From positions 1 to 60,401 of the forward strand of contig UQNA01000009.1 of NCBI GenBank assembly GCA_900542195.1: DNA of 60,401 nt, read 5' to 3'. Positions within the stretch are counted from its first letter, which is position 1, and each line of letters begins with the position of its first letter. The notes below the pieces were generated by a model. That model saw nothing but the letters and a program-made list of their open reading frames with translations. It did no database searches and was not told the DNA's origin. The position numbers were made by a program, and so were the translations under genes. Of the stretch, positions 1-6,987 are shown piece by piece. The DNA comes from an uncultured Sutterella sp. GTDB taxonomy: Bacteria > Pseudomonadota > Gammaproteobacteria > Burkholderiales > Burkholderiaceae_F.

Positions 1-20
1 AATTCAATTGAAGATTTACA
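1..20 (-). repeat. left-edge remnant of a porin leader block
   Basis: These 20 bases are identical to the distal part of the leader block found upstream of the minus-strand porins (compare 1226-1245 and 2431-2450). In the complete copies this block lies between the terminator of one porin and the start codon of the next porin to the left. Its presence here implies that another minus-strand porin begins just outside the window, so the tandem array continues to the left. Confidence 0.7.
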
Positions 21-26
21 GATACG

Positions 27-55
27 AAAAAAGGACCCCTGCAGAAGGTCCTTTT
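27..55 (-). terminator. rho-independent terminator of the first porin
   Basis: A GGACC/GGTCC stem is extended by A and T runs on both sides, so it could act in both directions. It lies about 35 bases beyond the stop of the minus-strand porin at 90-1172. Near-identical copies end the next two porins (1252-1281 and 2457-2490), so terminator and leader were duplicated together with the genes. Confidence 0.8.
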
Positions 56-89
56 GAGATTATTCTAACTTTTGCGTGAGAACGCTAAC

Positions 90-1172
90 TTAGAAGTTGT
101 GAGTCATACCAACAGCGAACTGGAAGCCATTGTAATTAATAGCGTCGGAGGCTTTCATGTGTTTTGTGTATTCTTTCTTTAAGCCCTTGGAACCGTCAGC
201 GTAACCACCGTAGACCCAAGTTGTTGTACGCTTGCTGAGTGGGTATTCGTAGGCAGCATTCAAAGTCCAAACACGCAGTTTGTCTTCCTGACCTTCAAGA
301 GCGCCATCATTCTTGCCGAAAGCGTAACGTGCACCAAGCTTAGCTGTACCTCCGCCGAGTTTAACGGCAGCAGAGAGCCCGAAGATGTTAGCTTTTACGC
401 CTTTGTCCTGCCAGTTGTACTGATAGGCAAACATCGGAGTCCATGTACCGAAGTCGTACCCCAAGCCGAGGTTGATTAAGTATGCTGTTTTATCAGATTT
501 AGCCAAAGAGTAACCTGCATCAGCCCCAGCTTTGTTATCAACAGCTTCAAAAATCAAACTATTTTTGAAACCACCTAAGGTGTACTGAGCACCGATTCCA
601 TAATAGTGAGTGTTGTCGCTCCACTTCTTTCCGTTATCATCGGTGGCAACCCCGTTAGAATACATTGCACTGAATTTTAAGCCTCCAAATTCTGGAGAAA
701 CATAGGCGATAGCGTTGTCTAATCTTGTTCCGGAATTGCGAGCTATGCTTGTCCAAGAACCGCCACCGTAACTTGTTCCAAGGGCCCAGCCAGTCAACAT
801 GTTATTACTTTGAGCGCCACCAGCTAAAGAACCAAGACGACCGAAACCGAGTTGCCCAAAGTTACCTTGTACATATAATTTGGATTCACGACTAAACTGT
901 TTGCCTGCCGTGTTTTCATTACCGGTATCCATGTTGTAGCCTTGTTCAAGAATGAAGCCGACAGCATAGCCATTACCGAGCTCTTCAACTCCACGAATGC
1001 CCCAACGAGAACCATTGCGGAAACCAGAGTTCATGGAAACAGTTGTATCTTGTCCACCGGCTTTGGATACAACAGCAGAAGCATCTACTACACCGTAGAG
1101 AGTAACGTTAGAAGCTGCAAATGCAACAGAGGAAGCACCTAAAACAGCTAAAGCGATAAGTGATTTTTTCAT
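90..1172 (-). CDS. Gram-negative trimeric porin (Burkholderiales type), copy 1
   Basis: General diffusion porin of the outer membrane, expected to be a 16-stranded beta-barrel trimer. About 360 residues. The Sec signal peptide begins MKKSLIALAVLG and ends in AFA, and the mature protein starts ASNVTLYG, typical of Burkholderiales porins. The last residue is Phe, the recognition signal of the BAM assembly machinery. The ATG at 1172 is chosen because a GGAG ribosome site lies 9 bases upstream; an in-frame TTG five codons earlier overlaps that ribosome site and is unlikely. It is the leftmost of three tandem minus-strand copies in the window. Aromatic-girdle and barrel motifs such as HYYGIGAQY and FAYQYNWQD recur in the other copies. 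Substrate preference cannot be read from the sequence. Confidence 0.93.
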   Translation of the reverse strand: MKKSLIALAVLGASSVAFAASNVTLYGVVDASAVVSKAGGQDTTVSMNSGFRNGSRWGIRGVEELGNGYAVGFILEQGYNMDTGNENTAGKQFSRESKLYVQGNFGQLGFGRLGSLAGGAQSNNMLTGWALGTSYGGGSWTSIARNSGTRLDNAIAYVSPEFGGLKFSAMYSNGVATDDNGKKWSDNTHYYGIGAQYTLGGFKNSLIFEAVDNKAGADAGYSLAKSDKTAYLINLGLGYDFGTWTPMFAYQYNWQDKGVKANIFGLSAAVKLGGGTAKLGARYAFGKNDGALEGQEDKLRVWTLNAAYEYPLSKRTTTWVYGGYADGSKGLKKEYTKHMKASDAINYNGFQFAVGMTHNF

Positions 1173-1247
1173 TTGTAAAAACTCCAATTGACGTTAAAAA
1201 CTTGCAGAAAGTTCAAATTCCTGGCAATTCAATTGAAGATTTACAGA
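1173..1247 (-). repeat. conserved porin leader block, copy 1
   Basis: This sequence upstream of porin 1 is almost identical to 2379-2452 and 3553-3607 on the same strand and to 5024-5079 on the opposite strand. Read on the minus strand it contains TTGCCAGGAATTTGAAC, then CTTTCTGCAAG, then the GGAG ribosome site. I cannot pick out a convincing -35/-10 pair in it. It may be a conserved 5' untranslated region that sets mRNA stability or is the target of a small RNA. Confidence 0.75.
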
Positions 1248-1251
1248 TACG

Positions 1252-1281
1252 AAAAAAGGACCCCTGCAGAAGGTCCTTTTT
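1252..1281 (-). terminator. rho-independent terminator of the second porin
   Basis: Same GGACC/GGTCC hairpin with flanking A and T runs as at 27-55, about 20 bases beyond the stop of the porin at 1302-2378. The leader block of porin 1 starts almost directly after it, leaving very little room for a separate promoter. Confidence 0.8.
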
Positions 1282-1301
1282 CAGTACTAATCTAGGAAAG
1301 A

Positions 1302-2378
1302 TTAGAAGGTATGTACCATACCGACGTAGAGCTGGTATCCGTTGTAAACCGGAGTAATAGCGGTTGCATCAGCTGCTTTAGTGGAACGATCCTTCCAGCC
1401 TTTGCCAGAATCAGCATAACCAGCGTAAGCGTTTAACTTTGTTCTCTTAGAGAGAGGATAAACGTAAGCTGCTCCAATATTCCAAGAGTTAACATCCTGG
1501 TCTCCAGCTGCAGGAAGGCTCTTGTCCTTACCGAACAAGTAACGAGCACCTGCAAGAACATCACCGCCGGCTACAGGAACTTTAGCGCTCAAGCCAAACA
1601 TGTTGGTCTTCTTGCCTTCGTCTTGCCATGCGTACTGGTATGCAAACATAGGTGTAACAGAGCCAAGGTTATATTCGAAACCAAAGTTAATTGCATACTG
1701 AGTATTTTTGTTTGTATCAGCTGCTTCTTTAATCTGTTTTGCTTCAAAGATTAAGCTGGAGGTGATGGCATTAGCTTTGTATTTGGCTCCGATACCATAA
1801 TAATGATTGTTTTTCGACCATTTCTCAGCCTGATCGTCTCCTTTCATCTTGTTGGAGTACATAGCAGACAATGTTAAGCCATTGAAGTTAGGAGTTACAT
1901 AGACAACAGCATTGTCTACACGGCTGAAGCTTGTGCCAATTTCAGATGTCCAAGAGCTAAGGCCATAGCTTGTTGTAAGAGCCCAGCCAGTAAGCATGTG
2001 ATAAGAACCAGCGCCGGAACCTAAAGTGCCGAAACGACCGAAACCTAATTTACCGAAACCGCCTTGAACATACAACTGAGATTCACGGCCGAAAACTTTA
2101 CCTGAAGAGTTAGAAGCAGTGTTGGCACCTGTATCAGAATCGTAACCTTCTTCGAGAACGAAACCTACGTTGTAACCGTTACCGAGATCTTCCACGCCTT
2201 TGATACCCCAACGAGAACCAGAGACAAATCCAGAATTAAGGCCTACTGTTGTGTCTTGATGTTTAGCTTTTTGTACTAAAACACCGGTATCGATCAAACC
2301 ATAAAGAGTAACGTTTGAAGCTGCAAATGCAACAGAAGATGCACCCAAAACAGCTAAAGCGATAAGTGATTTTTTCAT
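1302..2378 (-). CDS. Gram-negative trimeric porin (Burkholderiales type), copy 2
   Basis: Outer-membrane diffusion porin of about 358 residues with signal peptide MKKSLIALAVLG...AFA, mature start ASNVTLYG and C-terminal Phe. The start is placed at the ATG preceded by GGAG. The frame stays open 26 codons further upstream, but that extension is the shared leader and is not open in porins 1 and 3. It resembles copy 3 more closely than copy 1: both have VVQKAKHQDTTV or a close form, ANTASNSSG/ANTASNSAG and TNMFGLSAKV. This suggests a recent duplication followed by divergence in surface loops. It is the middle gene of the tandem array. Confidence 0.93.
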   Translation of the reverse strand: MKKSLIALAVLGASSVAFAASNVTLYGLIDTGVLVQKAKHQDTTVGLNSGFVSGSRWGIKGVEDLGNGYNVGFVLEEGYDSDTGANTASNSSGKVFGRESQLYVQGGFGKLGFGRFGTLGSGAGSYHMLTGWALTTSYGLSSWTSEIGTSFSRVDNAVVYVTPNFNGLTLSAMYSNKMKGDDQAEKWSKNNHYYGIGAKYKANAITSSLIFEAKQIKEAADTNKNTQYAINFGFEYNLGSVTPMFAYQYAWQDEGKKTNMFGLSAKVPVAGGDVLAGARYLFGKDKSLPAAGDQDVNSWNIGAAYVYPLSKRTKLNAYAGYADSGKGWKDRSTKAADATAITPVYNGYQLYVGMVHTF

Positions 2379-2452
2379 TTGTAAAAACTCCAATTGAAGT
2401 TGAAAACTTGCAGAAAGTTCAAATTCCTGGCAATTCAATTGAAGATTTACAG
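2379..2452 (-). repeat. conserved porin leader block, copy 2
   Basis: Second near-identical copy of the leader upstream of a minus-strand porin. It differs from copy 1 at only a few positions, for example near the ribosome site where copy 1 has ACGTCAATTGG and this copy has ACTTCAATTGG. Such identity beside diverged coding sequence suggests selection on the leader or gene conversion between copies. Confidence 0.75.
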
Positions 2453-2456
2453 CCAT

Positions 2457-2490
2457 AAAAAAAAGGACCCCTGCAGAAGGTCCTTTTTTT
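2457..2490 (-). terminator. rho-independent terminator of the third porin
   Basis: Third copy of the GGACC/GGTCC hairpin with long flanking A and T runs, just beyond the stop of the porin at 2509-3552. Confidence 0.8.
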
Positions 2491-2508
2491 AATTTTATCT
2501 ACGAAAGG

Positions 2509-3552
2509 TTAGAAGCTGTGACGCATACCCACATAGAGCTGATATCCGTTGTAAACCACATTTTCTGTTTCTTTCCAACCTTTGGAAGAATCAGCATAAC
2601 CAGCGTAGGCTTTAAGTGCTGTTCTCTTGGAGAGCGGATAGATATAAGCGGCACCAATATTCCAAGAACGAACTTTATCATCTGTTGCTGTTGGAGCATC
2701 GTCATCGCCAAACAAGTATCTTGCACCAACTAAAGCATCTCCACCACCGACTGCAACTTTGGCAGACAGACCGAACATATTGGTCTTCTTACCTTCATCT
2801 TGATGAGCCCATTGATAAGCAAACATCGGAGTGACGGTACCTAAGTTATATTCAAAGCCGAAGTTGATAACATACTGGGTCTTCTTCTTTTCAAGACCTG
2901 CTGTATCCTTATTATCTACAGCTTCAAAGATTAAGCTAGATTTGATTGCATTGGCGTCATACTTAGCGCCGATACCATAATAGTGATTATTCTTGGACCA
3001 TTTAGCATCATCACCTTTAGTACCGTTGGAGTACATTGCACTGAGTGTCAATCCATTAAAGGAAGGTGTTTGATAGGCGACGCCATTATCTACCCTGCTA
3101 AAGCTTGTGCCAATGGCACTGGTCCAAGCGCTCAAACCGAAACCTGTTCCAATGGCCCAGCCAGTAACTATATGATAAGAACCGGCTCCAGAACTTAAAG
3201 TACCGAAACGACCAAAACCTAATTTACCGAAACCGCCTTGAACAAACAACTGAGATTCACGGCCGAAAACTCTACCTGCAGAGTTGGATGCTGTATTAGC
3301 CCCTGTATCAGCATCGAATCCTTCTTCCAATACGAAACCTACGTTGTATCCATTTCCAAGGTCTTCGACTCCACGAAGGCCCCAGCGAGAACCTTGGTCA
3401 AATCCAGACTTTAAAGAAACTGTTGTATCTTGGTGTTTTGCCTTTTGAACGACAACACCTTCTTCGATAACACCGTAAAGAGTTACGTTAGAAGCTGCGA
3501 ATGCAACTGTGGAAGCACCCATTACAGCCAAAGCGATAAGTGATTTTCTCAT
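2509..3552 (-). CDS. Gram-negative trimeric porin (Burkholderiales type), copy 3
   Basis: Outer-membrane porin of about 347 residues. The signal peptide is MRKSLIALAVMG...AFA (Arg at position 2, unlike the Lys in the other copies), the mature start is ASNVTLYG and the last residue is Phe. The start ATG is preceded by GGAG. It is the first gene of the tandem array as transcribed and closest in sequence to copy 2. Its leader is truncated compared with copies 1 and 2: similarity stops near 3607, where unique sequence leading to the divergent integrase begins. A promoter for the array may therefore lie in 3607-3680, with copies 1 and 2 reached by read-through or by promoters not visible to me. 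Confidence 0.93.
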   Translation of the reverse strand: MRKSLIALAVMGASTVAFAASNVTLYGVIEEGVVVQKAKHQDTTVSLKSGFDQGSRWGLRGVEDLGNGYNVGFVLEEGFDADTGANTASNSAGRVFGRESQLFVQGGFGKLGFGRFGTLSSGAGSYHIVTGWAIGTGFGLSAWTSAIGTSFSRVDNGVAYQTPSFNGLTLSAMYSNGTKGDDAKWSKNNHYYGIGAKYDANAIKSSLIFEAVDNKDTAGLEKKKTQYVINFGFEYNLGTVTPMFAYQWAHQDEGKKTNMFGLSAKVAVGGGDALVGARYLFGDDDAPTATDDKVRSWNIGAAYIYPLSKRTALKAYAGYADSSKGWKETENVVYNGYQLYVGMRHSF

Positions 3553-3607
3553 TTGTAAATACTCCAATTGACGTTAAAAACTTGCAGAAAGTTCAAATTC
3601 CTGGCAA
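3553..3607 (-). repeat. conserved porin leader block, copy 3 (inverted relative to 5024-5079)
   Basis: About 55 bases matching the other leader blocks. Together with the start of the signal-peptide coding region it forms an inverted repeat of roughly 120 bases with 5024-5160 on the other side of the recombinase gene. Such a pair could support inversion of the segment between them. Confidence 0.7.
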
Positions 3608-3685
3608 CTCTTTCAAACTTCCAATTGGGTTTGGGGAAATTTTTAACGTCTTAACCTCAACCCGAAGTTCAAATTGGAGGTATTA

Positions 3686-4899
3686 ATGTCACATTCGAAG
3701 ATCGGCCAATACACTAAGTCACAGCTTTATTCTTTGACCGACGGCGTTTACAGATTAGAAAGAAATTTTTATTTACGCGTCCGGGGCAATGGAAAATACA
3801 GAACTTATTTTTTTCGCTACGTTGATCAAGAAGGAAATCAAAAAGATTGCAATATCGGAAGCCTTAGAAAAATAACCATGGCAGATGCTAAACAGCAAGT
3901 TCATTTATTTAGATGTCTATTGAATATCGCAAGTCCCAAAAATTTGGATTTATCAACTAACCCAACTCCAAAATTTTCAGAATTCGCTCTACAGACCATT
4001 GAAACTTTAGCTTCCGTGAAGCTGTGGAAAACAGTTGCTCAAAAATCTTCTTGGACTTCTTCTATAACGACATATGCCTTCCCAAAGATTGGGGAAAAAT
4101 TGGTCGAAGAAATTACTCGCCAAGATATCTTGGAAATCTTGAAACCAATCTGGACAAATAAGACAATGACTGCCTCTAGATTAAGAGGGCGTTTAGAAAA
4201 AATCTTTTCCTATGCTATTAATGAAGGGAAATACCATGGAAAAAATCCCGCAATTTGGAAAGCAAACCTTGAGATGTACCTTCCTCCGCCCGAAAAATGC
4301 AAAGCAAAGACGCATTTCAAGGCTCTGACGCTTCAAGAACTTCGAGACAATATTCCTTTTCTAACGAAAAATAACTTTATTGGCTACAAATGCCTTTTAT
4401 TCGGAATCTTAACTGCTACTAGAAGCGTTGAATTCACTCAGATTCAATGGAGCGAGATTGATTTTCAAAAAAGATTTGGAATTGCCCGCCCTCTAGAAGA
4501 AAGGACGGAAAAAACGAAGTCTTTAGAGTTCCTTTAAGTAGACAGCTTGTAGAAATGCTAAAAATACTAAAGAAAGAATCTCAAAGTAACTTTGTATTCA
4601 CAAAGGATCATTTACAACCGATAAGAAGAGAAACACCGAGAAAATTGTTGAAGGACGGTCTAAAGTTGGATTGCACGATGCATGGAATGCGCTCTACTTT
4701 TAGAGATTGGTGCACACAAACCGGCATTAACGAGATAGTTGCAGAGAAATCGTTGATGCATTCCACAGGAAATGAAGTTGTTTCAGCTTATCAAAGAAGC
4801 GATCTATTGGAGGAAAGAAGAGACGTCATGCAAAAATGGGCGGATCTTTTGCTTGAAAACAACGAAATTACTAAAAACCAAAAAGCTGAAATCTCATAG
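3686..4899 (+). pseudogene. phage/island-type tyrosine recombinase (integrase), split by a -1 frameshift
   Basis: Integrase of the P4-like family with an N-terminal arm-binding domain (roughly residues 1-90), a core-binding domain, and a catalytic domain split over two frames. The first part (3686-4537) carries the first catalytic Arg in TATRSVEF. The second part (in frame up to 4899) carries HGMRSTFRDW (His and Arg of box II), LMHS and AYQRSD (the Tyr nucleophile). All catalytic residues are therefore present, but on two reading frames. The switch lies near 4508-4520, where six A residues occur (GGAAAAAACG); one more A would restore a single frame reading ...KNEVFRVPLSRQLVEML. The start is the ATG after GGAGG. 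It could be a recent pseudogene, an assembly error in a homopolymer, or a -1 slip that yields full-length protein. It sits between oppositely oriented porins, not beside a tRNA. Confidence 0.8.
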
Positions 4900-4946
4900 T
4901 TGTTGCATTAAAACTACATAGAAACACTACTTTTCTTCGATTTTTT

Positions 4947-4975
4947 GTTGTTTTTGTGCAAAAAACAACATTTTT
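4947..4975 (+). terminator. probable terminator after the integrase
   Basis: GTTGTTTTT and AAAAACAAC form a stem with a five-base loop, followed by CA and a run of five T. It lies about 50 bases beyond the integrase stop and upstream of the plus-strand porin leader. The stem is A/T rich, so strength is uncertain. Confidence 0.45.
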
Positions 4976-5023
4976 AGTTGCCTAGAGGACACACTTGTCC
5001 CAAAATTACATCGCAGATTAATT

Positions 5024-5079
5024 CTTGCCAGGAATTTGAACTTTCTGCAAGTTTTCAACTTCAATTGGAGTATTTACAA
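5024..5079 (+). repeat. conserved porin leader block, copy 4 (plus strand)
   Basis: Leader of the plus-strand porin, nearly identical to the minus-strand copies: TTGCCAGGAATTTGAAC, CTTTCTGCAAG, then the GGAG ribosome site. A small GGACA/TGTCC hairpin lies about 30 bases upstream (4987-5000) in place of the porin terminator that precedes the tandem copies. Confidence 0.75.
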
Positions 5080-6120
5080 ATGAAAAAAACACTTATCGCC
5101 TTAGCTGTTTTAGGTGCCTCCTCCGTTGCATTCGCAGCTTCTAACGTTACTCTGTATGGCAAACTTGACGGCGGTGTTGTCGTCAGCAAAGCTAAGAAAG
5201 CCGATACAGTTGTCAAAGCTACATCCGGTTTTGATTCTGGCTCTCGCTGGGGCCTGAAAGGTGTTGAAGACCTCGGCAATGGTTATGCCGTTGGTTTCCA
5301 ACTCGAACAAGGCTACAGCCTTGACTCTGGTGCAACAGCAAACGGTGATGGTACATTCACAAGAGAAAGCAGACTTTACGTCCAGGGCGGTTTCGGTACA
5401 TTGAGCTTCGGTAGATTCGGTTCTCTTGCTTCTGGTGCTGGTTCTCAGACAATTCTTACCGGTTGGCAGTTCGGCACTTCTTATGAAGACACAGGCTCTT
5501 GGACAAAATATGGCAAAGGAAATAGCCGTATTAACAACGCAATTTCCTATGTTTCTCCAGCCTTTGGTGGTACAACAATCCACGCAATGTATTCCAATGG
5601 AACTAAAGCTGACGACGCTAAATGGTCTCAAAACCACCACTACTATGGCTTAGGTGTTAAGACAAAGGTTGGCGCTCTCGACGGTTCTGTTATCTTTGAA
5701 GCAACAGACGCTAAAGGCGGTGTTGAATACAAAGAACCGGCATACTCCATCACAGCTGGCGCAAACTATAACTTCGGTGTTGCAACATTGTCTGGTATCT
5801 ACCAATATGCTTGGAGCTCTGACACATACAAGCAGAACGCCTTCGGTCTCAGCACAGCCGTTCCAGCTTTCGGCGGTACAGCTAAGTTAGGTACAAAATT
5901 TGTATTCGGAAAGGATGAAACAGTTACTTCCGGCGAAGACAAATACAATGGATGGAGCATTAACGCTGGTTACAGCTATCCGCTCAGCAAGCGCACATAT
6001 GCTTATGGGTATGCTGGTTACACTCACGGTGGCAAGCTCTGGAAAACACACACTGCTGCAGAAGCTGATTTAGTTCACAATGGCTACGCAGTCGGTATGG
6101 GCTTGGTTCACAGCTTCTAA
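5080..6120 (+). CDS. Gram-negative trimeric porin (Burkholderiales type), copy 4, inverted
   Basis: Outer-membrane porin of about 346 residues with signal peptide MKKTLIALAVLG...AFA, mature start ASNVTLYG and C-terminal Phe. The start is the ATG preceded by GGAG. The frame is open 34 codons further upstream through the shared leader, but nothing supports translation there. It is the only plus-strand copy and the most divergent in loops (for example TSYEDTGSWTKYGKGN), while barrel motifs such as HHYYGLGV and YPLSKRT are shared. It reads away from the recombinase gene and has a different terminator from the tandem copies, so it has an independent transcription unit. Confidence 0.93.
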   Translation: MKKTLIALAVLGASSVAFAASNVTLYGKLDGGVVVSKAKKADTVVKATSGFDSGSRWGLKGVEDLGNGYAVGFQLEQGYSLDSGATANGDGTFTRESRLYVQGGFGTLSFGRFGSLASGAGSQTILTGWQFGTSYEDTGSWTKYGKGNSRINNAISYVSPAFGGTTIHAMYSNGTKADDAKWSQNHHYYGLGVKTKVGALDGSVIFEATDAKGGVEYKEPAYSITAGANYNFGVATLSGIYQYAWSSDTYKQNAFGLSTAVPAFGGTAKLGTKFVFGKDETVTSGEDKYNGWSINAGYSYPLSKRTYAYGYAGYTHGGKLWKTHTAAEADLVHNGYAVGMGLVHSF

Positions 6121-6144
6121 TTTTCTAACTTAGTACTTAAAAGG

Positions 6145-6182
6145 AACTGCCAAGAGAGGACGCTCTATTGGCAGTTTTCATT
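6145..6182 (+). terminator. rho-independent terminator of the plus-strand porin
   Basis: AACTGCCAA and TTGGCAGTT form a perfect 9-base stem around a 14-base loop, followed by a T-rich run. It lies 25 bases beyond the porin stop. Confidence 0.85.
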
Positions 6183-6189
6183 TAGGTCC

Positions 6190-6498
6190 TTTCTTATTAC
6201 TGCTACAAATATTAATTAAGCTATCGTCGAGCTTCAGAGAGCGCCCCCTCCCACATCCTTTGAAAGGACGTGTCCTGCGCCGTCCTGGCCAGAGAAGGCA
6301 TCGACCCTTGAAACTATTTAACTGATGAAATGTGGATTTTGACAGGTAAAGCCTAGACCGGAACTATAACCGAAAGGTTGCTTCCTCGACCCAATCCCCA
6401 GTCTCCAACACGCAATTTAAAGAAGATCCAAATTTAGAGGCACCTCTTTCTGGATAAACGAACTCCATTCATCGGAGTTAGATATCCAGCAAAAAATT
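6190..6498. other. gene-free structured stretch, possible non-coding RNA
   Basis: About 310 bases lying between two terminators, with no credible coding frame. It is less A/T rich than other gaps and contains several nested inverted repeats. The clearest is at 6450-6489, where CTGGATA...TATCCAG encloses AACTCC...GGAGTT. There is also an AACC-GAAA-GGTT tetraloop hairpin near 6368-6379 and TCCTTTGAAAGGA near 6257. This pattern suggests a folded RNA, strand unknown. I looked for RNase P RNA, SRP RNA, tmRNA and 6S RNA hallmarks on both strands and did not find them. Confidence 0.3.
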
Positions 6499-6537
6499 AC
6501 AGTTCCCAACTTCTATAGCTAGGAACTGCTTTTTTTG
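6491..6537. terminator. bidirectional rho-independent terminator
   Basis: CAGTTCC and GGAACTG form a stem with a 15-base loop, with seven T after it on the plus strand and a T run on the minus strand as well. It can end the minus-strand cytochrome operon (stop at 6576) and any plus-strand RNA from 6190-6498. Confidence 0.75.
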
Positions 6538-6575
6538 TGTCTAACAGCACGTAACTTTAGACTTTCCAAATCCTC

Positions 6576-6977
6576 TTATTTCGGATCTTTCATTCCCCAT
6601 GCTTTTACGTCATGGCAAGTTCCGCAGTCATTAACGGAAGCACGGTGCTCTCTATGGCAATCAGAACAGTCTTCGGTTTTGCCGAAGTGGTAACTGTTGT
6701 GAGGATTAATTAAAGCCTTGTGCTCTTTTACTTCTCCGGTCTTCGGATTCTTCATCTTAGAGATGAAGTTAAGCCGATCAGTTTTGCTTGCCAAAGCATC
6801 CTGGTTGTGACAGGTAACACATTGAGATGTCGGAACCGGCTTGAATTCTGTGCCTTGATGACATACTGTACATTGCACTCCGCGAGCACTGTGTTTGCTC
6901 ATGCTCGGCATCTGTGCTGAAACCGATGTCATCCCGAAACTCATAAGAACGGCAGCAGCTAAAAGTATTTTTTTCAT
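6576..6977 (-). CDS. periplasmic tetraheme cytochrome c (flavocytochrome-type electron donor)
   Basis: Small exported multiheme cytochrome of about 133 residues. A cleavable signal peptide (MKKILLAAAVLMSFG...VSA) is followed by four CxxCH heme-binding motifs: CTVCH, CVTCH, CSDCH and CGTCH. Extra His residues (KHSARG, NPHNSYHFG) are candidate distal ligands. This resembles the heme domain of soluble fumarate reductases and related flavocytochromes, here as a separate polypeptide. The start is the ATG preceded by AAGGAG; the upstream in-frame extension overlaps the flavoprotein gene. It begins 10 bases after the stop of the flavoprotein gene at 6988-8511, so the two are co-transcribed and probably form a two-subunit periplasmic reductase taking electrons from a quinol-oxidising membrane cytochrome that is not encoded here. 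Confidence 0.88.
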   Translation of the reverse strand: MKKILLAAAVLMSFGMTSVSAQMPSMSKHSARGVQCTVCHQGTEFKPVPTSQCVTCHNQDALASKTDRLNFISKMKNPKTGEVKEHKALINPHNSYHFGKTEDCSDCHREHRASVNDCGTCHDVKAWGMKDPK

Positions 6978-6987
6978 TTCTTTCTCC

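Noticed and set aside
2379..2456. Longer porin reading frame through the leader (also 4978-5079)
   Set aside because: The frame is interrupted by TAA in the leaders of porins 1 and 3 and the GGAG ribosome site sits right before the MKK/MRK start, so the extension is chance.
6300..6345. Hammerhead-ribozyme-like CTGATGA and GAAAC
   Set aside because: The spacing is far too short for the three stems in any of the circular arrangements.
6190..6498. RNase P RNA, SRP RNA, tmRNA or 6S RNA
   Set aside because: The conserved core motifs of these RNAs are not found on either strand.
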